A DNA stretch of 64,000 nt from Kofleriaceae bacterium (lineage in GTDB: Bacteria; Myxococcota_A; Polyangia; Haliangiales; Haliangiaceae): contig JANTGM010000002.1 in NCBI GenBank assembly GCA_024762925.1, positions 97,566 through 161,565 of the forward strand, written 5' to 3'. The position numbers were made by a program, and so were the translations under genes. The notes below the pieces were generated by a model. It saw only the letters and a list, made by a program, of their open reading frames with translations. It had not been told where the DNA came from and did not search any database. Each line of letters starts with the position of its first letter. Position 1 is the first letter of the stretch. Below are positions 45,297 through 54,042 of this stretch, piece by piece.

Positions 45297-48200
45297 ATGT
45301 TTAGCAAGAAACAAATCATTCGCGCTTGTGCAGCATTCGGCGTTGTCGCCGCTCCTGCAATCGCACCCGTTGCTGTACATGCTCAGGACTCCACGTCTGG
45401 AGCAATCGCTGGAACTGTTAAAGATAAGGCAACTGGCGAGCTTCTCGCTGGTGTGACTGTCGTGATTACCTCGGTTGAGCGTAAGAACAACTTCAATGCC
45501 ATTACTGACGGCGGCGGGCGCTTTAAGGTTGCCTCGCTTCCACCTGGTGACTACTCGGTTCTCCTCATTTACGGAGACACCAAGAGCAAGATGAGTGTTC
45601 GAGTCAACATCGGTAAGAGCCAGCAGCTCTTTCCAAAGCTTGACCTTACGCAACTCGGTGGCGAGACCGTGACCATTCGTGGTCGCGCACTCATCGACAC
45701 AACCAAGACCACTCAGGGTGTCGTTATCGACAAGTCCTTCACCGAGAATCTACCGATTCCGGGACGACGCTTTGACGATGCGCTGCAGGTTGCTGCAGGT
45801 GCCACTGACGATGGAGTAGGCGTGTCCTTCTCCGGTTCGTCCTCCCTCGAGAACCAGTACGTCGTCGATGGTGTTAACACCACGGGCCTCGGCTACGGCA
45901 CAGTTGGTTCTCCTGTCATCAACGAATTCGTTGAGGAGATTGAGGTCATCACCGGTGGTTACATGGCTGAGCACGGCCGATCTACGGGTGGTGTTGTCAA
46001 CGTTGCTACTCGAACGGGTACCAACGATTTCCACGGCACGGTGTTCACCCAGTTCACCAACTCCTTGCTTCAGGACCGCAACGATCGCGTTCGAACCGGA
46101 AGCTGGGTCGATATTGAACAAAACCTCGCTTACGACTTGAGCCTCGGCGCAACGCTGGCTGGTCCAATCATCAAGGACAAGCTCTGGTTCTTCGTTGGTA
46201 TTGCTCCTCGCCTCATCGCGAATGACACCGAGCGCATCACACTGCGACAAACCGACTGTCGCGAGCGCATGGAGAACGGCGAACTCTCTACCTGTGATCC
46301 TGCACTGGGCGACGGGATTCCCGATGAAGATGATGATGGTTTCCTCATCTTCGACGAACTCGATCGCAGCACGAACCGCTACCAAGCAACGGAGTACCAG
46401 TTCGTTTCTAAGATCAACTACCAACCCACTCCAGAGCACGCAGGTCAGGTGACCTTCTCGGGTACGCCCAACACACAGCAAGACATCGGCATCGCCGGCG
46501 AGCTTCAAGCTGTGAGTCGTGACGTTCAAGTCCTGACTACGGATGCGAGTGCAAAGTGGACATCGAAGCTCAACGACGCAAAGACAACCATCGAAGCAGT
46601 TGTTGGTATGCACCGCTCAACCTTCGAGTCTGGCTCGATTGATGATGACGCAAATAGCATCCCACACGAGCGACTGCAATTCGGTAACTTTGGCGACTGG
46701 GCTGCCGGTACCAATACAACAACCGGTCAGCCTCGCGAATCCGCAGCAACCATTCAAGGCTGCCAAGATTCGATGGACCCAGTTCGCGATCCATACCAGT
46801 TCATCGACAACTGCCCTGACGATCTTGGTATCGGGTATGGCGTTGGCGGAATTGGTTTCCTGCGCGATGAGGAAGAGCAGCGAACCACTGGTCGTCTCTC
46901 CGTCACCCAGCGCGTTAAGGCGGCTGGTAACCACGAAATCAAAGGCGGCATCGACTTTGAGAGCAACTTCCTGAACAAGAAGCGCCTCATGTCTGGCGAT
47001 GTCTACTACACCAACCGCCAGGGGGGCTTTAACCAAATCGAAGTCTTCCGCTACGTGGCACTGGCGCCAAATGGCGACGACTCCGGCAACTTCCCCGACC
47101 TCTGCGACCGCAGTCGTTCGCAGCAGGATGGTGGACCTCAAGCCTGTAACTACCGCCCCAAAGGTGACGTTAAGGGCCGCACGCTGAACTTCGCTACCTA
47201 CCTTCAGGACAGCTGGCAGATTCTTCCCAACCTCACGTTCAACGCTGGTATGCGCTACGAAGAGCAGCGTCTCCGCAACGCAGAACATCTTCAGGGGACG
47301 GTTGCTGTTGGCACTGGAGAGGTGCTTGGCAAGAACGCCATGGTCCTCAACAACATGTGGGCTCCTCGTCTCGGCATGGTCTACGACTGGACCAAAGAAG
47401 GCCGCTCGAAGGTCTACGGCAGCTGGGGGCGTTACTACGAGTCCATTCCAATGGACATCAACGATCGCTCCTTCGGTGGCGAGAGCTGGCAGCGCTCGAC
47501 CTACGACTCCTCCAACGAGGACCAGTGTGGTCGCCCAGATCCCAACCTCGGTGGCAAGCCAGCAGGCGCGGGTTGTGTTGCTAGCGGCCAAGACCCAGCA
47601 CAAGGCGATCGCCTTACAGGTGCCGGCATCCTTGTCGCAACAGGCCTCGAGGCACAGTACCTCGACGAAGCAATTCTCGGAGTGGAGTACGAAGTCATGG
47701 AAGACCTCAAAGTGGGGCTCTCCTTCAAGAATCGTAAGCTCGGCCGAATCCTCGAGGATCTCTCAACTGACAATGCTGACACGTACGTCCTCGCCAACCC
47801 AGGTAGTTGGTCTCAGGAGGAAGAGGACAAGCTACTCAAGAAGATCGAGAACGAGACTGACACCGCGGAGCTTGCTCGCCTGAACAACCAGCTCAACCAG
47901 TTCCGCGGCATTCGTGGGTTCGACGCTCCCCGTCGTGACTACAACGCTGTTGAGGCAACGCTCTCGAAGCGCTTCTCGCGACGGGTGATGGTTCAGTCGA
48001 GCTACGTCTACTCGCGCACCGAAGGCAACTACCAGGGACTCTTCTCAAGCAACAACGGGCAGATCGATCCAAACATCACCTCGCTCTTCGATCTTCCTGA
48101 GCTCATGGCAAACCGCGAAGGTTCGCTTCCTCAGGATCAGCCACACTTCTTCAAAATCGACGGTTACTACGGGTTCGATTTCAAAGAGGCTGGCGAGTTG

Positions 48201-48647
48201 ACTACTGGACTGAGCTTCCGTGCTTTCTCGGGCTCTCCCATCAACGCAACGGGTGCTCACTACCTCTACGGTCCAAACGAGACATTCGTTCTTCCTCGTG
48301 GAGCGATGGGGCGTATCGACTTCAACTACAACGCTAGCATGCACTTTGGATACAAGCGTGACTTGGGCAAGGGAATGGAGCTTGAAGGCTTCCTCGACTT
48401 CTTCAACCTAACCGCGTTTGACTTCCTCTCAGGCCAGGGGGTTGCGTCTGTTGACAATGTCTACACCCGTCTCAACGTGAACCCTGTTGTTGGTGGCTCC
48501 TACGAGGATCTTGTGTTCCTCAAGGAGCTTGATCAAGGCAACGGTGCAGAGACTGGTGCTCCTGCTCGACGGAATCGCAACTTCGGCAACACGCGATCGC
48601 TCTTCGCAGCACCATCAGCACGAATCGGAGCTCGCCTAACGTTCTAG
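45297..48647 (+). CDS. TonB-dependent receptor with carboxypeptidase-regulatory-like N-terminal domain (Oar-like)
   Basis: The protein has 1116 residues. Signal peptide ending VAPVAVHAQ, then a CarboxypepD_reg-like domain (GAIAGTVKDKATGELLAGVT, about 35-115), a plug domain (QYVVDGVNTTGLGYGTVG and EEIEVITGGYMAEHGRSTGG, about 150-240) and a beta-barrel with alternating aromatic strands. It ends in a terminal strand SARIGARLTF with the C-terminal Phe of outer-membrane proteins. An Asp-rich Ca-binding-like loop (GDGIPDEDDDGFLIFDE) sits in an extracellular region. It is energised by the Ton genes upstream. The ligand is unknown; Oar-type receptors often handle proteins, peptides or glycans. Confidence 0.93.
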   Translation: MFSKKQIIRACAAFGVVAAPAIAPVAVHAQDSTSGAIAGTVKDKATGELLAGVTVVITSVERKNNFNAITDGGGRFKVASLPPGDYSVLLIYGDTKSKMSVRVNIGKSQQLFPKLDLTQLGGETVTIRGRALIDTTKTTQGVVIDKSFTENLPIPGRRFDDALQVAAGATDDGVGVSFSGSSSLENQYVVDGVNTTGLGYGTVGSPVINEFVEEIEVITGGYMAEHGRSTGGVVNVATRTGTNDFHGTVFTQFTNSLLQDRNDRVRTGSWVDIEQNLAYDLSLGATLAGPIIKDKLWFFVGIAPRLIANDTERITLRQTDCRERMENGELSTCDPALGDGIPDEDDDGFLIFDELDRSTNRYQATEYQFVSKINYQPTPEHAGQVTFSGTPNTQQDIGIAGELQAVSRDVQVLTTDASAKWTSKLNDAKTTIEAVVGMHRSTFESGSIDDDANSIPHERLQFGNFGDWAAGTNTTTGQPRESAATIQGCQDSMDPVRDPYQFIDNCPDDLGIGYGVGGIGFLRDEEEQRTTGRLSVTQRVKAAGNHEIKGGIDFESNFLNKKRLMSGDVYYTNRQGGFNQIEVFRYVALAPNGDDSGNFPDLCDRSRSQQDGGPQACNYRPKGDVKGRTLNFATYLQDSWQILPNLTFNAGMRYEEQRLRNAEHLQGTVAVGTGEVLGKNAMVLNNMWAPRLGMVYDWTKEGRSKVYGSWGRYYESIPMDINDRSFGGESWQRSTYDSSNEDQCGRPDPNLGGKPAGAGCVASGQDPAQGDRLTGAGILVATGLEAQYLDEAILGVEYEVMEDLKVGLSFKNRKLGRILEDLSTDNADTYVLANPGSWSQEEEDKLLKKIENETDTAELARLNNQLNQFRGIRGFDAPRRDYNAVEATLSKRFSRRVMVQSSYVYSRTEGNYQGLFSSNNGQIDPNITSLFDLPELMANREGSLPQDQPHFFKIDGYYGFDFKEAGELTTGLSFRAFSGSPINATGAHYLYGPNETFVLPRGAMGRIDFNYNASMHFGYKRDLGKGMELEGFLDFFNLTAFDFLSGQGVASVDNVYTRLNVNPVVGGSYEDLVFLKELDQGNGAETGAPARRNRNFGNTRSLFAAPSARIGARLTF

Positions 48648-48693
48648 GCTCTCCCTTCGATACGACAGTGCTCGCTTGCGAGGTGTGTCGGAC

Positions 48694-48726
48694 AAACCGG
48701 GTCTCAATCGAGGCCCGGTTTTCTTT
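48694..48726 (+). terminator. Rho-independent terminator after the TonB-dependent receptor gene
   Basis: AAACCGGG and CCCGGTTT arms enclose a loop of about 11 bases, followed by TCTTT. It ends the receptor unit before the helicase gene at 48746. Confidence 0.75.
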
Positions 48727-48745
48727 GTGGTAAACGGTAAGAGCG

Positions 48746-51367
48746 GTGCAACTCAATCCAGAACAAGATCGGGCTGTAAACCACGGTGATGGCCCTTTGA
48801 TGGTGCTGGCCGGCGCTGGTAGCGGCAAGACCCGAGTCCTCGTGCAACGCATTGCAACGCTGGTTGGGCGCGGGGTTCACCCCTCACGCATCCTGGCGGT
48901 GACATTCACGAATAAGGCCGCAGGCGAGATGCGAGAGCGCCTAAGTGAGATGCTGGGCTATCACGCCAGCTCCATGTGGATTGGAACCTTCCACTCAACC
49001 TGTGCACGTCTCTTGCGAATGTTTCACGAAGAGGTGGGGCTTTCGTCCAACTACAACATCTTCGACGACGACGATCAGATGCGCCTAATTGGAGCGCTCA
49101 TCAAAGAGCGCAACCTCAAGGAAGAAGCAACTCCGCGCAGCGTGCTCAGTGCCATCGGTGCAGCCAAGAACAAAGGCGAGGACCCGGTCGAGTACAACAA
49201 GCTTGGCTATCTCTCGCAGATCATCAGCATCATCTATCCGATGTATCGCGATGCTCTCGCTCGAGAAGATGCTGTCGATTTCAACGACCTTCTGCTCAAG
49301 GTTCGTGACCTCTTCGCGCACAAGGCTGTAGGCCCAAAGCTGCGGCAGCGCTTCGATCACGTGTTGGTCGATGAGTTTCAGGACACCAATCCTGTGCAGT
49401 ACAACCTCGTACAGGGCTTTGTTGGCGATACGCGCAATCTCACCGTTGTCGGCGATGATGACCAATCGATCTACAGCTGGCGTGGGGCAGAGCCGCGAAA
49501 CCTGCTCGACTTCAAGCGCGACTATCCAGACTCGGCGGAGGTCAAGCTCGAGCAGAACTACCGATCCACCAACGTCATACTCACCGCAGCCAACGGAGTC
49601 ATCCAAAACAATCGGGACCGGCACCGCAAGCAGCTTTGGACGGATCGCGACGGTGGTGACCCCGTGCTGTGGGAAGAAGTGCGGGACGAGCGGGCTGAGG
49701 GTGACTTTGTGGCCGGCGCGATCGAAGGGCTTGTGTCTGAGGAGGGGCGAGAGTGGGGCGATATGGCCATCCTCTACCGCACTCATTCGCAGAGCCGTGT
49801 GCTCGAGGAGATGCTGCGCTCGCGGGGCATCATGTACAAGATTGTCGGTGGAGTCTCGTTCTTCCAGCGAAAAGAGGTCAAAGACATCCGAGCCTACATG
49901 CGGCTGGTTTCCAATGCCGCTGCGGACATGAGCTTCGATCGTATCGTCAACGTGCCAGCGCGAGGCATCGGCAAGACAACGGTCGATCACATTCGCTACT
50001 ACTCGCGAGGTAAGAGAATCTCTTATCTGGCGGGTGCGCGCGACGCGGTCAGAGGTGAGATACCCGAAGTGAGGGCCGCCGCACGCAAGAAGCTTCAGAA
50101 GTTTCTCGAAATCATCGATGGATTGGCTGCAGTGAAAAAGGCAGGCGCCTCGGTGGCTGAGTTTCTTATTCAGGTCGTCGAGCGTTCGACCTATCGCGAG
50201 AGGCTTGAGAAAGAAGGCACTCCAGACGCGAGCGAGCGCCTAAACAACCTTGCGGAACTTGTCTCTATGGCATCGGATTTCGACGACGAAACCGATGGCG
50301 AGGGATCGCTTGCCGAGTTCGAGGAACGCATCAGCTTGGCATCTGCGGCTGACGGGGAAGACGGCAAAGGTTCAGCGGTCACAATGATGACGGTGCATGC
50401 GGCCAAAGGACTTGAGTACCCCATCGTCTTCGTGGTCGGTATGGAAGACGGGCTCTTCCCCTCGATACGCGAGAACCGCGATGTCTTTGAACCAGAAGAT
50501 CGAAAGGATCTCGAAGAGGAACGACGTCTCGCGTATGTTGCCTTCACGCGAGCAATGGATAGGTTGGTGCTCACTAGCGCGCGGGTTCGCCGAAAGTGGG
50601 CCGAGGTCAAGATCGCCAAGCCTTCGCGGTTCCTGCAAGAAATCCCTGAAGACTGTCTCGCGATTCGAATCGTGCCAGACCCCGCGCCTGATACGAGCTT
50701 TCGGCGCCGTCCTGCGAGGGGGCGCTCCCGATCCCGGTATTCCAATGATGGCTACTCCGATACGTATGCCGCCGATCCGTACGACTCTTCGCCAACGAGT
50801 CGATCGGCCCGCGCTGCGCCGAGTTCATCGTATGAGAACCCCAGCGATTTGGATCCCGACCACACCCGCATCGATCCGACCTATTCAGATCACAGCTATC
50901 CAGATCACAACTATCCAGATCACAGCTATCCAGATCACAACTATCCAGATCACAACTCCCCCGATCGCACCTCAACTCACCAGCGAGCGCAGTCTTCACG
51001 GAGGCTAGGTGGACGATCTGCAACACCAAAGCGACACAAGCCATCAGGGAGACAGGCGTCATTTGGGCAGCAGTCACTTTTTGGCGATATCGATGACGAA
51101 TTCGACCAGCGATCGGGGTATGAGGAGTTTCCGACCTACACAGTCGAAGGGGAGATTGCCTACGAGAGTGGCGATGGCGAGTACCAGTTCGACCAGAGCG
51201 CGGAGTTCGTTGAGATTTGCGCTGGCACCACCGTTCGGCACAAGAGCTTTGGACTAGGAAGAGTTCTTACAAGCCAGGGCCACGGAAAGAACCAGAAGCT
51301 CGCCATCGACTTCTCTACTGTGGGTGTGAAGACGGTGATGGCGCGATTCGTGGACCCTGTCTTCTAG
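48746..51367 (+). CDS. pcrA: UvrD/PcrA-type DNA helicase (superfamily 1A)
   Basis: The protein has 873 residues with a GTG start. Helicase motifs: LNPEQDRAV (Q motif), LAGAGSGKTRVL (Walker A), ILAVTFTNKAAGEMRERL (Ia), LVDEFQDTNPVQY (II), VVGDDDQSIYSWRGAEPRN (III), EQNYRST (IV), TVHAAKGLEYPIVFVVGMED (V) and EERRLAYVAFTRA (VI). The C-terminal end, TVRHKSFGLGRVLTSQG, is the PcrA/UvrD RNA-polymerase-binding Tudor-like module. Between them lies a low-complexity linker (about 660-800) with six 5-residue (S/N)YPDH units encoded by 15-bp repeats. It unwinds DNA in repair and recombination. The linker length and repeats are unusual. Confidence 0.96.
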   Translation: MQLNPEQDRAVNHGDGPLMVLAGAGSGKTRVLVQRIATLVGRGVHPSRILAVTFTNKAAGEMRERLSEMLGYHASSMWIGTFHSTCARLLRMFHEEVGLSSNYNIFDDDDQMRLIGALIKERNLKEEATPRSVLSAIGAAKNKGEDPVEYNKLGYLSQIISIIYPMYRDALAREDAVDFNDLLLKVRDLFAHKAVGPKLRQRFDHVLVDEFQDTNPVQYNLVQGFVGDTRNLTVVGDDDQSIYSWRGAEPRNLLDFKRDYPDSAEVKLEQNYRSTNVILTAANGVIQNNRDRHRKQLWTDRDGGDPVLWEEVRDERAEGDFVAGAIEGLVSEEGREWGDMAILYRTHSQSRVLEEMLRSRGIMYKIVGGVSFFQRKEVKDIRAYMRLVSNAAADMSFDRIVNVPARGIGKTTVDHIRYYSRGKRISYLAGARDAVRGEIPEVRAAARKKLQKFLEIIDGLAAVKKAGASVAEFLIQVVERSTYRERLEKEGTPDASERLNNLAELVSMASDFDDETDGEGSLAEFEERISLASAADGEDGKGSAVTMMTVHAAKGLEYPIVFVVGMEDGLFPSIRENRDVFEPEDRKDLEEERRLAYVAFTRAMDRLVLTSARVRRKWAEVKIAKPSRFLQEIPEDCLAIRIVPDPAPDTSFRRRPARGRSRSRYSNDGYSDTYAADPYDSSPTSRSARAAPSSSYENPSDLDPDHTRIDPTYSDHSYPDHNYPDHSYPDHNYPDHNSPDRTSTHQRAQSSRRLGGRSATPKRHKPSGRQASFGQQSLFGDIDDEFDQRSGYEEFPTYTVEGEIAYESGDGEYQFDQSAEFVEICAGTTVRHKSFGLGRVLTSQGHGKNQKLAIDFSTVGVKTVMARFVDPVF
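50882..50971 (+). repeat. Six 15-bp coding repeats inside the helicase gene
   Basis: Units of the form TATCCAGATCACAAC, or the variant ending AGC, repeat six times in frame; the last unit is degenerate. They encode YPDHN/YPDHS pentapeptides near residues 712-742, in the disordered linker before the C-terminal module. Nearly identical units suggest recent slippage or unequal exchange. Confidence 0.92.
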
Positions 51368-51373
51368 CGCCCG

Positions 51374-52495
51374 TTACTCGGGCATCTTGGCGCTAACTAC
51401 AATGAGCTCTCGGCTCTGACCACTGCGCCAAACCTGCACCGGAATCTGTCGGCCAACGCCTGCTGTTGAAGCCAGAAACGGCAGCGTGCGGTGGTCTACA
51501 GCTTTTCCATCAAACTCGAGAATCACATCCCCGGCAATGATGCCCGCTCGTGCGGCTGGGGACGCGGGAACCAGATCAGAAACCAATGCTCCCGTTGGCC
51601 TCTCCATGCCTTTTGTCTTGGCTACATCGGCTGTTACGGGATGCACAAAGACTCCCAGCCAGGCACGTGTCACGACACCATCGGTCTTCAGCATTGGAAA
51701 GATATCTCGAGCGCGGCTAATTGGAACCACCATCCGCGTCTCGCCGCTCTTCGTGGATACCGCGCTACTCACTCCAATCACGGCCCCCGCCGTGTTGACC
51801 AGCGGGCCACCAGAATTGCCAGCATCAATATTGGCGTCGGTGCGCATGAAGCTCTGGTAGTTGGTGCGCGTTCCTGCGATTTCATCGCGATTGCTTGCAC
51901 CCAATGAAGAAATGATGCCAGCGCTTGCCGTGACTTCGCTGCCCTCCGGATTTCCCAAAGCAAGAACCCACTCCCCAACCTCAACCGGATCAGAGTCACC
52001 CAGGCGAACTGGAGTGAGCGCCTTTGCGGGTGCATCAATTTTCAGCAGAGCCAGGTCGAGCTTCGCGTCTTGCCCAACAACTTGTGCGATGTATTCGTCA
52101 CCACTGGAGAGCACCGCGTGGATTTGTGGGGCTGTGCCAATGAGGTGAGCACTCGTGACAATGTAGCCATCTCGATCGAGCACAAAGGCGCTTCCGAGAG
52201 CGTTGGAATCCCCTGCTCCAGGGATGAGCGATGAGGGACCACCGCGAACATTGTGGGATGAGCGGAGGTGCACTACCGATGGGCTCAGCTCTCGTACGAG
52301 TTTGACGAACGACCCTGGAGCCGATGGGTAGACGATACGCACAGGGCCAGAGGGGGCACTCACCGCACTCGCATCGCCCTTGGATGGGGCCGCCGGTGTT
52401 GTGACCTCCTCGGTTGCAGCGCGCTCGCGACAGCTTCCACTGACGACAAACAGCGCCCCTAGCGTTAGACTGCTAAAGACGGCGGAACGCAGCAC
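51374..52495 (-). CDS. HtrA/DegP-like trypsin-type serine protease lipoprotein with PDZ domain
   Basis: The protein has 373 residues. Lipoprotein signal with lipobox SGSC (Cys22) and an Ala/Ser-rich linker. The protease domain has His117 (VTSAHLIG), Asp147 (AKLDLALLK) and Ser228 (DAGNSGGPLV), a complete triad. One PDZ domain (about 280-365) includes SPAARAGIIAGDVILEFDG. This layout is DegS/HtrA-like with one PDZ; the lipid anchor instead of a transmembrane helix is a myxobacterial-style variation. It should work in periplasmic protein quality control. Upstream DUF1844 gene ends 3 bases before its start; convergent with the helicase gene. Confidence 0.92.
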   Translation of the reverse strand: MLRSAVFSSLTLGALFVVSGSCRERAATEEVTTPAAPSKGDASAVSAPSGPVRIVYPSAPGSFVKLVRELSPSVVHLRSSHNVRGGPSSLIPGAGDSNALGSAFVLDRDGYIVTSAHLIGTAPQIHAVLSSGDEYIAQVVGQDAKLDLALLKIDAPAKALTPVRLGDSDPVEVGEWVLALGNPEGSEVTASAGIISSLGASNRDEIAGTRTNYQSFMRTDANIDAGNSGGPLVNTAGAVIGVSSAVSTKSGETRMVVPISRARDIFPMLKTDGVVTRAWLGVFVHPVTADVAKTKGMERPTGALVSDLVPASPAARAGIIAGDVILEFDGKAVDHRTLPFLASTAGVGRQIPVQVWRSGQSRELIVVSAKMPE

Positions 52496-52498
52496 GGG

Positions 52499-52819
52499 CT
52501 ATCCCTCTTGCGCTTCGCGCTTGCATACGTCGCAATACTGAATTCGCAGGTCGTAGAGAAGGCTCTTGAGAAGCTTGTCTTCGGCGTCGGAGAGATTGCC
52601 TCGAGTCTTAATCTCAAGCACACCGATGATGTCGATGAGTTGCTTTGCGGCAACCAGATCTGTGCCTGTCGTCAAATCGGCCTGGCCCTCTACAACCCCC
52701 AAGTTGACCATTGCGCTGGAAGCAAGGGAAAGCACGAAGGTGGAGAAGTCCATGGGAGAGAGGCTCTCCTCGCATTCTGCCGGTTCGCTCTCTGGCGACT
52801 TCGATTGGCCCTCTTTCAT
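52499..52819 (-). CDS. DUF1844 family protein
   Basis: From the ATG at 52819 the product has 106 residues; a longer frame begins at 52876 but adds no family-like sequence. The DUF1844 core is visible: MDFSTFVLSLASSAMVNLGV, then AKQLIDIIGVLEIKTRGNLSDAEDKLLKSLLYDLR in consecutive pieces, an all-helical small protein. The acidic N-terminal tail (ESEPAECEESLSP) precedes it. The function of the family is not known. It appears to be the first gene of a two-gene unit with the HtrA-like protease. Confidence 0.85.
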   Translation of the reverse strand: MKEGQSKSPESEPAECEESLSPMDFSTFVLSLASSAMVNLGVVEGQADLTTGTDLVAAKQLIDIIGVLEIKTRGNLSDAEDKLLKSLLYDLRIQYCDVCKREAQEG

Positions 52820-52903
52820 CGTATGGGATGATAGCAGTAGCGCCCCAAAGCAGCTATAAAGCGACAATATTTCCACGTCTTAACTACGCAATTTGGGGAC
52901 ACG

Positions 52904-54037
52904 ATGACTGTTGAATACGTACCAGGCTTGGCAGGAGTGCCAGCAACTCGCTCACGGATTGGCTTGATTGATGGGCAGAAGGGCAAGCTCTACTACCGAG
53001 GGCACGCCATAGAATCGCTGGCGGCAACCTGCACCTTTGAGGAGGTCGCTCACCTGCTACTCAAGGGCAATCTGCCATCGCAGGCCGAACTCGATGGGTT
53101 TGTTGCACAGCTTCGCAACCATCGTCGTCTCAAGTTCCGCATCATCGACTTCCTCAAGTGTCTTCCTGAGAGCGGCCACCCCATGGACGCATTGGTCGCT
53201 TCGATGTCCTCGGTTGGCATGTTCTACCCCGACAATATGTACCCAGACGAGAGAGACCAGCGTTGGGGAGCCGCCATGCGCATTCTAACCAAGACACCGA
53301 CGATGGTCGCCGCCTGGCATCGAATTCGCTGTGGTGATGAACCTGTCACGCCACGCGACGACTTGGGCCACGCCGCCAACTTCCTCTACATGCTAACCGA
53401 TCGCGAGCCGGATCCTCTGGCCGTCAAAGTGATGGACGTTGCGCTCACATTGCATGCTGAACACGGCATGAACGCGTCGACATTCGCAGCGCGGGTCACA
53501 GGCTCAACTCTTGCCGACCCATATGCAGTCGTCTCTGCAGCCATTGCAACACTTGCTGGCCCACTACATGGAGGCGCAAATGAGGATGTGCTCACCACGC
53601 TTCGAGCAATTCCGAAAGGCGGCGTGCGGGCTTGGGCAGAAGAACAGGTCAAGCACAAACGCAAAGTGCCGGGTTTTGGCCATCGCGTCTACAAAGTGAA
53701 AGATCCTCGTGCAGGCGTCCTGCAAAAGCTTGCTGGCGATGTCTTTGCAAAGCTGGGAAGCACGCCTCTCTACGATGTTGCGGTCGAGCTCGAAGAGACG
53801 ATGGAAGAACTCGTAGGTTCAAAAGGCGTGTATCCGAATGTCGACTTCTACAGTGGCATCGTCTACGAAAAACTCGGTATTCCTACAGATATCTTCACGC
53901 CAATCTTTGCAATGGCGCGAACCGCCGGCTGGCTGAGTCATTGGCTCGAGCAGCTTGAGAACAATCGCATCTTCCGTCCGTCTCAGATCTACGAAGGAGA
54001 CCGCGACCTAGAGCCAAAAGCCATCGGCGAGCGATAG
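52904..54037 (+). CDS. gltA: Citrate synthase (citrate / 2-methylcitrate synthase family)
   Basis: The protein has 377 residues, the short type II-like bacterial/archaeal form. Motifs: GLAGVPATRSRIGLIDGQKG, LHAEHGMNASTFAARV with an active-site His region, LAGPLHGGANEDVL (second active His), VPGFGHRVYK and NVDFYSGIVYEKLGIP (catalytic Asp). It condenses oxaloacetate with acetyl-CoA, feeding the TCA cycle; a methylcitrate synthase role cannot be excluded because no prp genes are in view. The moxR gene starts 5 bases after its stop, an unexpected link. Confidence 0.93.
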   Translation: MTVEYVPGLAGVPATRSRIGLIDGQKGKLYYRGHAIESLAATCTFEEVAHLLLKGNLPSQAELDGFVAQLRNHRRLKFRIIDFLKCLPESGHPMDALVASMSSVGMFYPDNMYPDERDQRWGAAMRILTKTPTMVAAWHRIRCGDEPVTPRDDLGHAANFLYMLTDREPDPLAVKVMDVALTLHAEHGMNASTFAARVTGSTLADPYAVVSAAIATLAGPLHGGANEDVLTTLRAIPKGGVRAWAEEQVKHKRKVPGFGHRVYKVKDPRAGVLQKLAGDVFAKLGSTPLYDVAVELEETMEELVGSKGVYPNVDFYSGIVYEKLGIPTDIFTPIFAMARTAGWLSHWLEQLENNRIFRPSQIYEGDRDLEPKAIGER

Positions 54038-54042
54038 GAATA

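Noticed and set aside
45750..46613. 287-codon minus-strand ORF within the TonB-dependent receptor
   Set aside because: Shadow of a well-supported gene; no start signal or recognisable domain.
49085..49990. 301-codon minus-strand ORF within the helicase gene
   Set aside because: Antisense to conserved helicase motifs; no own features.
50882..50971. Regular 15-bp repeats considered as a CRISPR array
   Set aside because: No spacers; units are contiguous and in frame with the helicase gene.
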